Source: Terriglobia bacterium (GTDB lineage: Bacteria; Acidobacteriota; Terriglobia; Terriglobales; Acidobacteriaceae). Taken from it: a stretch of 64,000 nucleotides of DNA. A program made the translations under genes and the position numbers. This document shows, piece by piece, positions 1 to 8,900 of this stretch. Below the pieces are notes generated by a model. The model saw only the letters and a program-made list of their open reading frames with translations. It did not search any database and had not been told where the DNA came from. The stretch covers positions 310,001 through 374,000 of the forward strand of contig JAIQFD010000002.1 in the NCBI GenBank assembly GCA_020073495.1. The letters are read 5' to 3'. How positions within the stretch are numbered: position 1 is the stretch's first letter; each line of letters opens with the position of its first letter.

Positions 1-62
1 CCGCGCTTCGGCGTAATCGAGTCGGCCAGTGGGGCGTTTTCGGTCTGCAGTTGTTCGCTCAT
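1..62 (-). CDS. 5' end of an unidentified protein (partial)
   Basis: An open frame runs on the minus strand from an ATG at 60-62 off the left edge of the window, giving about 20 residues beginning MSEQLQTENAPLADS. It lies downstream of the oxidase-assembly genes in the same direction, so it is probably part of that operon. Too little is visible to name a family; a further oxidase-assembly or SCO-like protein is only a guess from position. The 49 bases before the start carry short direct repeats of a CACAAATC motif. Confidence 0.45.
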   Translation of the reverse strand, partial: MSEQLQTENAPLADSITPKR

Positions 63-111
63 CGTCGACTTCACAAATCACAATTCACAAATCACAAATC
101 GATCATCTCCG

Positions 112-378
112 TCATTCAACATCTGCATCCAACACTCCCGGCTGCTCCAGGTAATGTGATACCGCATACTGCGCCAGCAATGGCGTCTGCAGCTTGATCA
201 CCGCTCCGCGCCATTCTCCCATGGCATGCGGAGCCCCGGGCGCGTGCTTGCACTCGCCGCTCGACCCATACTCCGCCCCGAACGTGGCGCTCTGGATCTC
301 GCCGAAATGCTCGATTCGGCGCCACGCTTCATCGCCAACGGTACCGCCAATATCGATTCTTAATCGCACGCTTGCCAT
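112..378 (-). CDS. Small hypothetical protein, 88 aa
   Basis: This minus-strand frame starts with ATG at 378, three bases after the stop of the DUF420 gene, and ends at a TGA 49 bases before the next gene start. Codons in its central part favour G or C at the third position, as in neighbouring genes, which supports coding. The protein has no signal peptide, membrane segment or motif that I recognise, and no clear Shine-Dalgarno sequence precedes it. Its place in a cytochrome-oxidase assembly operon is the only hint of function. Confidence 0.5.
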   Translation of the reverse strand: MASVRLRIDIGGTVGDEAWRRIEHFGEIQSATFGAEYGSSGECKHAPGAPHAMGEWRGAVIKLQTPLLAQYAVSHYLEQPGVLDADVE

Positions 379-381
379 AGA

Positions 382-804
382 TCACGCATAGAGCCGATAT
401 AGCATTATGTAGATCACCACTCCCGTCACCGACACGTACAGCCATATTGGATACGTCCACTTCGCGATCGCCTTGTGCCGGTCGAACCTCTCCCGCAGCG
501 CGCGGACCAGGGTGACGATCACCAGCGGCACGACCACCGCGGCCAGTACCGTGTGCGTCAGCAGGATCGCGAAATAGACCGGCCGGATCCACCCCTGCCC
601 GGTGAACCGCACCGACCCGACGTGCGCGTGATAGTAAAGATATGAAGCCAGGAAGAGGGAAGACGAGACCACCGCCGCGATCATCACTCCACGGTGTGCA
701 GTTCGCCGCCCGGCGCGGATCAATCCGATTCCCGTCGTGATCAACAGCGCACTGGTGGCATTCAGGCTGGCGTTGATGACCGGGAAGATCGCGTAGTCTG
801 GCAT
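382..804 (-). CDS. DUF420 membrane protein, likely oxidase assembly
   Basis: A 140-residue protein with about four hydrophobic segments, beginning MPDYAIFPVINASLNATSA. Conserved histidines sit in SYLYYHAHVGSVRF and in ILLTHTVLAAVVVP. This matches the DUF420 family (CtaM/YozB-like), small membrane proteins linked to cytochrome aa3 oxidase maturation. The start is fixed by a TGATG overlap: its ATG shares one base with the stop codon of the upstream ABC permease gene, so the two are translationally coupled. It belongs to an operon with haem A and haem O synthases, which supports a role in oxidase assembly in the cytoplasmic membrane. Confidence 0.85.
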   Translation of the reverse strand: MPDYAIFPVINASLNATSALLITTGIGLIRAGRRTAHRGVMIAAVVSSSLFLASYLYYHAHVGSVRFTGQGWIRPVYFAILLTHTVLAAVVVPLVIVTLVRALRERFDRHKAIAKWTYPIWLYVSVTGVVIYIMLYRLYA

Positions 805-1649
805 CAGGCGGCAGGTTTCGTGCTCCGCCGGTTGGCGATCAGGAACGCGGCCAGGAAGACCACGACGGAAAATCCCGCCAGCACCGACACGCACGTGCTC
901 ACCGGGAATTCCGCGGCTGCGCTGCCCGGGAACAGCACTGCCCGCAGCCCTTCATTGCCGTAGGTGAGAGGGTTGGCGCGCATGATCCACCGGATCCACC
1001 CCGACGCTCCACTCAGCGGGAACAGTGCCCCCGACAGCAGCCACAGCGGGATCAGCAGCAGGTTCACGATGGCGTGGAACCCCTGGGTCGAGTCCATCTT
1101 CCAGGCGATGGCGAATCCCAGCGCGGTCAGGGAGAACGAAACCAGGACGACGATCAGCGCCACCAGCCCGAATTGCTCCAGGCCGAAATGCACGCCGATG
1201 AACGGCGCGAACACCAGGAAAATGAGCCCTTGTGCCGCCGCCAGCGTCGTTCCGCCCAGCACCTTGCCCAGCACGATCACCGTCCGGCTGATGGGCGCCA
1301 CCAGCACCGACAGCAGGAACCCTTCCTTGCGGTCCTCGATCACCGACATCATGGCGAAGATCGAGGTGAACAGCACGATCATGGTCAGCGCGCCGGGGAA
1401 GAAGTATTCCAGGTAGTGCCCGCTTCCGTCCTTTGCGCGGAACGACGTCCCGAAGCCCGATCCGATCACCAGCCAGAACAGCAGCGGAGACAGGATCACC
1501 CCGATCACCCGGCTCCTCTGCCGGTAGAAGCGCACGATCTCCCGCCACCACAGCGAAGCCGCCGGCAGCAGGATTCCGCTGCTCCCCTGGCGCGTCACCG
1601 CGCGTCTCTGGGCCGTTTCCTCCGCCGCAATGGTGGTGCTATGCGCCAT
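804..1649 (-). CDS. ABC-2 type transporter permease
   Basis: A 281-residue integral membrane protein with about six hydrophobic segments. Features typical of ABC-2 permeases are visible: a short amphipathic N-terminal part (WWREIVRFYRQRSRVIG), the stretch EDRKEGFLLSVLVAPISR in the cytoplasmic loop, and the C-terminal MRANPLTYGNEGLRAVLF motif. It should form a complex with the ATPase encoded just upstream at 1879-2826. Its start overlaps the end of the 71-residue membrane protein gene by 11 bases, and its stop overlaps the DUF420 start. The substrate is unknown; location among oxidase-assembly genes suggests a cofactor or assembly-related exporter. Confidence 0.9.
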   Translation of the reverse strand: MAHSTTIAAEETAQRRAVTRQGSSGILLPAASLWWREIVRFYRQRSRVIGVILSPLLFWLVIGSGFGTSFRAKDGSGHYLEYFFPGALTMIVLFTSIFAMMSVIEDRKEGFLLSVLVAPISRTVIVLGKVLGGTTLAAAQGLIFLVFAPFIGVHFGLEQFGLVALIVVLVSFSLTALGFAIAWKMDSTQGFHAIVNLLLIPLWLLSGALFPLSGASGWIRWIMRANPLTYGNEGLRAVLFPGSAAAEFPVSTCVSVLAGFSVVVFLAAFLIANRRSTKPAA

Positions 1650-1854
1650 TCGCCGCTTTCTTGTCCGAACCGGGGATCAACCCCATCGCTTTCGCCTGCA
1701 AGCCGGCATTCAGCAGGAACACGCCCGCCATCGCCGTCAGGATCAGGCTCATGAACAGCCCGTCCACCGTCTCCAGCCACCCGCTGGCCCCGATCCACCC
1801 GATCCCCGCCAGCGGCAGCAATCCCAGCACGACACTGATCACCAGCATCCCCAC
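1639..1854 (-). CDS. Small two-helix membrane protein, 71 aa
   Basis: The protein has two hydrophobic stretches (VISVVLGLLPLAGIGWIG and LFMSLILTAMAGVFLLNAGL) separated by a short WLETVDG linker. It starts with GTG at 1852-1854, preceded by a GAGGG sequence about nine bases away; an ATG two codons later is possible. The N-terminal 60 residues resemble those of the 157-residue protein at 28209-28682, so this is a paralogous family within the window. It lies between the ABC ATPase and permease genes and overlaps the latter, which suggests it is an accessory part of that transporter. No function is known to me. Confidence 0.75.
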   Translation of the reverse strand: MGMLVISVVLGLLPLAGIGWIGASGWLETVDGLFMSLILTAMAGVFLLNAGLQAKAMGLIPGSDKKAANGA

Positions 1855-1878
1855 GCGATCCGTCCCTCTGCTTATATT

Positions 1879-2826
1879 TTACTTTCTATCGCCATTTCCT
1901 TCGTTCCAGAACCTGTGTCCTGTCCGGTCGATGAACACATCCTCCAGCGTCGGCTTGCTCACCGACACCGACTGGATCTCCCCCGGAAACGCCTCCACCA
2001 CGTCGGTGACGAACCTGTGTCCCTGCTCGATCTCCAGCCGCACCTTGCCGTCCATGACCGCGGGCTTCACTCCGAATCTTTGCCCGATCTTTCCCGCCAG
2101 CGCTTCCGCATCTCCCGCCGTTTCCAGCAGGATCACGTCTCCGCCGATCTCATGCTTGAGCTCCGCCGGCGTGCCCAGCGCGACCAGCTTTCCGTGGCTG
2201 AGGATCGCCAGACGGTCGCAGTGCTCAGCCTCTTCCATCAGGTGCGTGGTCACGATGATGGTGATTTGCTCCTCATCTCTCAGCTTGCTCAGGTACAGCC
2301 ACAGGTCCCGCCGCGCCCCCGGATCCAGTCCCGTGGTCGGCTCATCCAGCAGTAACACCGACGGATGGTGCAGCAGCCCCTTGGCCAGCTCCACCCGCCG
2401 TTGCATCCCGCCGGAAAAGGTCTCGACCTTGTCGTCGGCGCGGTCGCCCAGCGCCACCCGGCCCAGCATCTCCAGGATGCGCTGCTTCAGCGGCGCCCCT
2501 CGCATCCCGTACAGATGCCCCTGGTGCCACAGATTCTCCGCGGCAGTCAGCTTGACGTCCACGCTCTCCGCCTGGAACACCACCCCGATCTGCCGCCGCA
2601 CCTGGTTCGGGTCGCGCGCCGTATCGAATCCCATGATCGTCGCCCGTCCCGCGCTGGGCAGCATCAGCGTGGACAGGATGCGGAACAGCGTGGTCTTCCC
2701 GCTTCCATTCGGTCCCAGCAGGCCGAAGATCTCCGCCTCCCGCACTTCGAACGACACATCGTCCAGCGCCACGCGGTCGTCGTACCGGTGCCCCAGCGAC
2801 GCGACTTGGATCACGGCATTGTCCAT
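1879..2826 (-). CDS. ABC transporter ATP-binding protein
   Basis: A 315-residue ATPase with Walker A GPNGSGKTT near residues 38-46, signature motif FSGGMQRRVELAKGL, Walker B VLLLDEPTTGLDPGA and an H-loop in VTTHLMEEAEHCDR. A C-terminal region of about 90 residues follows the nucleotide-binding domain, as in ATPases that pair with ABC-2 permeases (the DrrA/CcmA-like group). ATG at 2826 is chosen because upstream residues of the open frame overlap the end of ctaB and look non-coding. It is the energy-coupling partner of the permease at 804-1649. Confidence 0.92.
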   Translation of the reverse strand: MDNAVIQVASLGHRYDDRVALDDVSFEVREAEIFGLLGPNGSGKTTLFRILSTLMLPSAGRATIMGFDTARDPNQVRRQIGVVFQAESVDVKLTAAENLWHQGHLYGMRGAPLKQRILEMLGRVALGDRADDKVETFSGGMQRRVELAKGLLHHPSVLLLDEPTTGLDPGARRDLWLYLSKLRDEEQITIIVTTHLMEEAEHCDRLAILSHGKLVALGTPAELKHEIGGDVILLETAGDAEALAGKIGQRFGVKPAVMDGKVRLEIEQGHRFVTDVVEAFPGEIQSVSVSKPTLEDVFIDRTGHRFWNEGNGDRK

Positions 2827-2864
2827 GGAGAGGAAACTCGTGTGGGACAGCCGCCCTCGGCTGT

Positions 2865-3797
2865 CTACATCGCCGGATTCAGCATCATCACGGCGAACAG
2901 GATCGGCAGGTAGACGACGCTGGCGATCAGCACATGCCGCGCCGGGGCTTTCGACCGCGGCGCCGTCGCAGCCAGCCGCATGCGGCCCAGCCGCAAACCC
3001 ATCCACAGGAATCCGATGCCCAGCAGCAACGCCGCGATGAAGTATATCCGGCCCGCCATGTGCAGGAACGTCGGCGCCATGCTGACCGGGATCAGACCCA
3101 ACGAGTATAGAACGATGGCCCGCACCGTCGAGCGCCCGTCGGCGTGCACCACCGGGAGCATGCGGATCTGCGCCCGCTCATAGTCCTCGCGGTACAGCCA
3201 GGCGATGGAATGGAAGTGGGGGAACTGCCAGAAGAATACGATTGCGAACAACACCAGCGCTTCCCATTCCAGCCGGCCGCGCGCCGCCGTCCAGCCCAGC
3301 ACTCCCGGCATCGCCCCGGGAAACGCTCCCACGAAGGTGCACAGCGGCGAGATCTTTTTCAGCGGGGTGTACAGCCCCAAATACGCCGCCGACGTCGCCA
3401 GTGCCAGCAGGCCGGTCAGCAGGTTGCACGCCAGCGCCAGGTACACCACCCCGATGCACGTCGCCAGGATGGTCACGATGGTGGCGTGCCGCATCCCCAT
3501 GCGCTTGGCGGGCAGCGGACGCCGCTCCGTCCGTCGCATCAGCGCATCATCCTCGTGCTCGATGACCTCGTTCAATCCCGCTGTCCCGCCGGCCACCAGC
3601 CCGATGCCCAGCAGGGCGTGCAACAGCCCCCACGACAGGGAACTGGCCCCCGACCGCAGTGCGCCGAAGTAGAACCCGCACCACGCCGTCATCACGATCA
3701 GCGAGGTCACGCGCGCCTTGAACAGTTCGGCATAGTCCTGCGCCAGCGACAGTACGCCGTTGCGTGCCACCGGAGTGGGATAGGTGATGCTGCTCAT
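2865..3797 (-). CDS. ctaB: Protohaem IX farnesyltransferase (haem O synthase)
   Basis: A 310-residue UbiA-superfamily membrane protein that adds a farnesyl group to haem B to give haem O for haem-copper oxidases. Visible features are a KARVTSLIVMTAWCGF start, the first acidic motif NEVIEHEDDALMRRTERRPLP, the YTPLKK loop, and FFWQFPHFHSIAWLYREDYERA typical of CyoE/CtaB. About eight to nine membrane segments can be counted. The ATG at 3797 overlaps the ctaA stop in an ATGA arrangement, so the two haem-modifying enzymes are coupled. Length is normal for the family. Confidence 0.95.
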   Translation of the reverse strand: MSSITYPTPVARNGVLSLAQDYAELFKARVTSLIVMTAWCGFYFGALRSGASSLSWGLLHALLGIGLVAGGTAGLNEVIEHEDDALMRRTERRPLPAKRMGMRHATIVTILATCIGVVYLALACNLLTGLLALATSAAYLGLYTPLKKISPLCTFVGAFPGAMPGVLGWTAARGRLEWEALVLFAIVFFWQFPHFHSIAWLYREDYERAQIRMLPVVHADGRSTVRAIVLYSLGLIPVSMAPTFLHMAGRIYFIAALLLGIGFLWMGLRLGRMRLAATAPRSKAPARHVLIASVVYLPILFAVMMLNPAM

Positions 3798-4696
3798 GCG
3801 CCTGCCGCCTTGGCCGCCGGCGCGTGCGCCAGCACCACCAGCGGACGCATCGCCACGTGCCGCTGCGTCTGGATGGCCAGCACCACGCAAATCGCTAGCA
3901 CCAGAGCGCCGTTCACCACGTGCGCCACCGTCGCCAGCACCGCCGGCAGCATCGGCTGCGGCGCTGATGCATACGTCATCCGCGTCATCCAGCCGATGAA
4001 ACCCAGCGACAGTTGCAGGATCAGCAGCCACAGCAGCGCCATCGCCGGACGGCCCAGTTGTTTGTAGTGGGAGAATTCCGACAGCACCCGCATCACCGTC
4101 CACACCAGCAGAGTGGTCACCACCACCGCTCCGAACAGGTGGGGCACCAGCTTCATCCCGTTGTGCCGGAACCCCGCTCCCAGGATGAGCTGCACGAAGA
4201 CCGCCCCCACCGATAACAGCGTGAGCGTGTGCAGCCTCGGATGCTTCGCTTCCGCCAGGTGCAAGGGTTCACTCTCGATCCATCCGCGGCTGGTGAACAG
4301 CGCCATCGCCACCGTGATGCAGAAGAACGTTTGCGCCAGCGCCGCGTGCGCTGTCGAGATCGCCCAGGGCAGGTAGAGCATCACCGTCAGCCCGCCCACG
4401 ATCCCTTGCCCCAGCACCGTGCCCAGCGCCGCCCAGCCCAGTTGGCGCATCCACAGGCGCTGCTCCGACCGGTACGTCCAGATGGCTAGAATGATGGTGA
4501 GCACTCCGATCACCTGGGCCACGATGCGGTGCCCGTGTTCGTACATGATCCCGCCCGCCATGGGCACTTGGAAGTAGGAATAGGTGACCGGCCAGTTGCC
4601 GAACGAGGTCGGCCAATCCGGCACCGCCAGCCCGGCCTCGTTGCTGGTGACCAGCGCCCCCACGATCAGCAGCAGGAAGGTGCAGCCGGCGAGCAC
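3794..4696 (-). CDS. ctaA: Haem A synthase, CtaA family
   Basis: An integral membrane protein of about 300 residues that oxidises the C8 methyl of haem O to make haem A. Family features include NEAGLAVPDWPTSFGNWP, the EHGHRIVA motif with a haem-ligand histidine, STAHAALAQ and MKLVPHLFGAVVV with further histidines. The coordinates use the GTG at 4694-4696, but this has no ribosome-binding site. The open frame extends upstream through family-like residues (NRRLHRFTC) to a TAG at 4769-4771 without an ATG; a CTG at 4745-4747 preceded by AGGAG may be the true start. It is followed by ctaB with a four-base overlap. Confidence 0.9.
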   Translation of the reverse strand: MLAGCTFLLLIVGALVTSNEAGLAVPDWPTSFGNWPVTYSYFQVPMAGGIMYEHGHRIVAQVIGVLTIILAIWTYRSEQRLWMRQLGWAALGTVLGQGIVGGLTVMLYLPWAISTAHAALAQTFFCITVAMALFTSRGWIESEPLHLAEAKHPRLHTLTLLSVGAVFVQLILGAGFRHNGMKLVPHLFGAVVVTTLLVWTVMRVLSEFSHYKQLGRPAMALLWLLILQLSLGFIGWMTRMTYASAPQPMLPAVLATVAHVVNGALVLAICVVLAIQTQRHVAMRPLVVLAHAPAAKAAGA

Positions 4697-4899
4697 GCAC
4701 GTGAACCTGTGCAGCCGCCGGTTGTATTGGACCTCGGTGATTTGCAGACCCCTGCTCCTGTGAAGCTTCTACGGGAGAATCGATTCCGCCATGCCGGCGG
4801 ACGATGGAATTTCTTGCTTCCCGATCCGGGAAAAGACCCCCAGTGATCCCGGTCACACGCCGACGTGACAGTGTACCAAAGGCTGGGCCTGCTTCCCGC

Positions 4900-4942
4900 A
4901 GGCCGTTGCGGCGGGCATCTCCGCCCGCCGCTCCTGGCCACT
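4900..4942. repeat. Palindromic intergenic element between lipoprotein gene and ctaA
   Basis: A perfect nine-base inverted repeat (GCGGCGGGC, six-base loop, GCCCGCCGC) lies in the 218-base gap before ctaA, followed by short CCACTATCCACTAA direct repeats. There is no T-run after the stem on the transcribed minus strand, so it is not a classical terminator; it looks like one of the short palindromic repeats scattered through this window. Confidence 0.5.
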
Positions 4943-4965
4943 ATCCACTAACCACTATCCACTGC

Positions 4966-5736
4966 TTACGCGCCTTCCTTGAAGGTGAAGTCCGCGGCCT
5001 TGCTCTCCTTGGGCCCTACCGTGACCTTCACGTCCTGCGCCCCGTACTTCTCGTGCACGGCCGTTACTGTGTACGTTCCCGGCGGCAGGCCCTTCAGTTC
5101 GAACTTGCCATCCTTGCCGGTCACCGCGAAGAACGGGTTCTTCACCACCCCGATGTACATCTTCATCCACGGGTGCTGGTTGCACTTCACCGGGATCAGC
5201 ACTTCCTGGCGGGCGAAGGTCTTGTCGATGGGCGCGCCCTTGGGCGGCTGCGACTCGTTCCACTCTTTGTTGTCCTTGGGCGATGGGTGGATGTTGTGCG
5301 TGGTGTTGTCGCTGTTGACGATTTCCACCGTCTGCCCCGCCATCACGCCGATCACGTGCGGGTGGTAGCGGCAACCCTGCTGGTCGAGCTTCGCCGGTTC
5401 CTTCGGGACGTCGAAGGTCCGGTCTCCCAGCCCCTCCTTCACGTACACGAAGACGTTGGCCAGCTTCCCGTTGTCCACCACCACTGCCTCGTTGACGTTG
5501 TCGCCCTTGCAGGCCGGGTCCTGGCTCATGTCGATCTTTTGCGCTTTCGGCGCCTTGCCGTCGAACTTCACCGTGCCTGTCACCGTGGCCGCGGTGGCTG
5601 GATCGATCGGCGCCGCCTTCTTGGCCTCCGGTTGGGCGGCCGGTTGCGCCGCCGGTTCTTCCTTCTTGCTGCAGCCTGCCACCGAAAGCAGCAGGCCCAG
5701 CATGGTCACTAATGCGATCAACTTTGCCATTTTCAT
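4966..5736 (-). CDS. Cupredoxin-like lipoprotein with C-terminal carboxypeptidase-regulatory-like domain
   Basis: A 256-residue exported protein. Residues 1-22 form a lipoprotein signal ending in the lipobox SVAGC, followed by a Lys/Ala/Pro-rich linker. The middle part contains QQGCRYHPHVIGVMAGQ, NSDNTTHNIHPSP and VKCNQHPWMKMYI, a spacing of His and Cys residues like that of plastocyanin-type copper sites. The last 60 residues (GKFELKGLPPGTYTVTAVHE) resemble a carboxypeptidase-regulatory beta-sandwich. ATG at 5736 follows an AAGGAAGG sequence. It sits directly after the multihaem cytochrome gene and before ctaA, so a role in periplasmic electron transfer or copper handling is likely but inferred. 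Confidence 0.8.
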   Translation of the reverse strand: MKMAKLIALVTMLGLLLSVAGCSKKEEPAAQPAAQPEAKKAAPIDPATAATVTGTVKFDGKAPKAQKIDMSQDPACKGDNVNEAVVVDNGKLANVFVYVKEGLGDRTFDVPKEPAKLDQQGCRYHPHVIGVMAGQTVEIVNSDNTTHNIHPSPKDNKEWNESQPPKGAPIDKTFARQEVLIPVKCNQHPWMKMYIGVVKNPFFAVTGKDGKFELKGLPPGTYTVTAVHEKYGAQDVKVTVGPKESKAADFTFKEGA

Positions 5737-5900
5737 GACGTCTGTACCTTCCTTATGCGTTTAGATCTCTTAGTCAAATCAGACATTCTAACTCTAGCGA
5801 GTCTAATGTGGTGATGTGGGGGCGTATCTGCGACCCGCCCAGCAGGTATCCCTTCGTGACCTTTGTGCGACCGTTGTGCCCTCTGTGGTGAGGCCTTGCT

Positions 5901-8900
5901 TTACCTTCCGCTACCGGCTGCTGACGACGAAGGCTTCACCGGCTTCGCGCTCGACGCTTTGGCCGGCCCGCTCTTCATCATGCCCGATACCCGCCTCTGC
6001 TCTTCCGCCGTGAGCGCGAAGATGTACCGCACCAGCAGTTTGGTGTGGTCCTTGTCGTACCCCTGGAACGAGGCTGGCGTCGGCCCGCTGAACACCCACT
6101 GCTCGCCTTGCCTGTGGAACAGCCCCGACGGCATCGACGTCCCCGGGCTGATCGACTGCGGATCGATGATCCACCGCTCCGTCCATCCTGGCTTCAAGCG
6201 GTCCTTGGCCATCAGGAAGTTGGGCGCCGTCGCGTGCTGGTCGTGCGCGGCGTCGCCTGTGGCATGGCATTTCAGACAGGGGGCCGCCACCGACGAGAAC
6301 AGGCTCCGCCCCATCTCCGTTTCTTTCGGCGTCAGCGCCTCCAGTTGCTGCCGGATGTACGGCATGGGCTGCTGCTGCGCCGCCTGGAAGAAACGCACCA
6401 GCTTCCGCAGCTCGCTCTCCGAGAAGTTGAACGTCGGCATCCGCACTTTCAGGTACGGACGCACCCCGTTGCGATTTGTGTCCGACTCGCTCAGCGAGGG
6501 ATTGTGCAGGAACCGCAGCAGCCATTCGGGATCGACGCGCGCGCCCTCGGTAAGTAGCTTGGGCGGCAACTGTTCTTTCCAGTCCGGATCCTGGTAGCGC
6601 GGCAGTTGCATCAGAGTGCTCGGCTGTCCGGAAAGGAACTGGTGGCAACCCATGCAGTTGTACTTCTTGACGATCCACCAGCCTTCCTGCACGTCATGCC
6701 GCCAGTCTTCCGGCTTGTACTGGTAGCTCGCGGGAAGGGAAGTCTCCTGGCTGCCCAGCAGGAACGTGGTCAGAGCCCGCACCTGCTCTTTGCTCAGGTG
6801 CAGGTTGGGCATGCGCAGCTTCTCCGTCTCCGACTTGATCTTGCCCTGGTCGTAGATGTTCGGCTCCGCCAGCTTGTGCTCGAAGAAGCCCTTGTGGTCG
6901 TACCACGGGCCCTTGGCCGGGCCTTCCGGCAGCCGCTCCAGGTCTTCCGCGTCGGTGATCGGCTCTTTGCCGCCCACTTCCGCCGGATGCGTCAGCAGCG
7001 CGAAGTCCAGGCGTTCGATCGGCTTCGAGCCTTCCGCAGTCAGCTCCGTCCCGATGCGTCCTTCCTCCTCGAACCCCGAGATCTCGTGGCAGCCCGCGCA
7101 GCCGAAATGCCGGATCCACCCCCGTCCCGCCTCCTTCAGCTTCGGATCGTCCATGAACGAGGCGTTTGCATACGACGACGGGTCCTTCTTCTTTTGCCCG
7201 ATGAGGTAGGTGGCGATGTCCCGCGCGTCGTCCTCCGACAGCCGCAGGATCGGCATCACCGTCATGTTCTGGATTTGCAGCTCGTGGCCGTCGTTCGGGC
7301 ACCGGCTGTGCGCCTCGTCGAACACGTAGGGCAGGCCCTTCTTCGCGTAATCCTCCGGCCCGATGTCCTTCTTCTCGTACGCGCAATAGGGGCGCGTGCG
7401 CTGCCGCGGGTTATGGATCCAGCGCACCAGGTAGTCGTAGTTCGCCTTTTCGCCCACCCGCGTCAGGTTGGCGGCGAACGTCCCGCCCACCAGCTCGCTG
7501 CCCTCGCCCATGGAGTGGCACGCCATGCAGCCCCGGGTCTCGAACAGGTCCTTGCCGTGCGCCGCGTTGCCCGGCTTCTGCTGCGGCAGGGCATCGCTCA
7601 CCGCCGTCTGCCACAGGTACGCCGAAATCGACTTCACCTGCTCGTCATTCAGCCGGAAGTTCGGCATCTTCGACGTCGGCCGGAACTCCGTCGGCTTGTG
7701 GATCCAGACCGGGATCCAGTTCTTGTTCAGCTTCGCCCGCACGTCCTTCAGGTTCGGCCCGATCTTCTTCATGTCGCGCAGAAGGTTGCGCGATTGCAGG
7801 TCGAGCTGCTCGATCCGCCCGAAGATCTTGCTGTTCTCGATCTTCAGCGCCTCCGCCCTGGCATACAGCCGGTTGGCCTCCGCGTTGTCGCTGGCGTTGT
7901 CGCCCTGCTTGGTGAAGATCGCCGCCTGCTTCAGGTTGTCCTTATTCTGCTGCTCCAGTTGCTTGATTTGCTGCCGCGCGCTCTGCAGGTCCTCCGGCTC
8001 CTTGTCGTAGCCCTCGTAGCGGTGGCAGCCGTTGCATCCCCGCTGCCGGAACAGGTCCTTGCCCTCGTTGATGATCTCCGCGGAATCGCCGGCCAGCACC
8101 ATGTCCGCCGCGTGGCAGCTCTGGCACCCCGCCTGCACGTTCTCCTTGGCAAAGAGCGGCCACAGCCAGTGTTCGTAGTGCCCGTGCGCCTTCTCCACGC
8201 TGGTCGTCGCTCGCCCGTTGCCCCCATGACACGGCGAACAGCCGAATTTTTCCGGGTCGTGAGTGCTCAGCAGCTCTCTGGGATGGCCCACGAAGGCGCG
8301 CGCGTACTCATCCGGCTTGGCCCCCTTCGGCGTCATCGACGCCAGGGTCAGCTTCACCGGCTCGCGCACTCCCATGTGGCACGATTCGCAGCGGTCTACG
8401 ATGTTCGCCGACGCCACGTTGATCTGCTGGATCTCCGGCTCGAACCGCTGGGAGTCCTTCAGCGACGAATCCCCCATCTTCCTTTGCAGGCCCGCGATCT
8501 GCTCCGGCGTCAGCTCCGACATGTGATCGGAGAGGTACTGGTCGCGCCTGGCCGCCGCTGCTTTGGCTGGTTTCGTGACCTCGGCCAATTGCCCGATCTG
8601 CGCCGCTTTCTGGTTCTTCAGGTCGGCGTAGAGTGCGTCGAGTTCGTTGAACGACAGCTTCTTGCCCTTGTACTCGGGCAGGTTGACCTCGAACTGCTGC
8701 TGCTTCTTGTATTCCTCCAGGGCGGCCAGCTTGCGCTCCCGGCTGCTCCCGCTGCTGGTCTCGGCGTCGTAAGTGTCGGCCGTGACGTGCGCCCGCGCGT
8801 CCGTGAACGTGCTCTGCACGATCGCGATCTTCTCGTTCAGTTCGTTGATCCTCTGCTGGATCTGCTTCGCTTCTCCGGAAACCGAAGCCTCCGCCGCCTT

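Noticed and set aside
1433-3040. A plus-strand open frame of about 535 codons
   Set aside because: It crosses the ABC permease and ATPase genes in antisense and has a Ser/Pro/Arg-rich composition typical of shadows in GC-rich DNA.
5737-5830. AT-richer stretch upstream of the lipoprotein gene considered as an operator
   Set aside because: A TTGACT-like box is visible on the minus strand, but no matching -10 box or good palindrome could be assigned.
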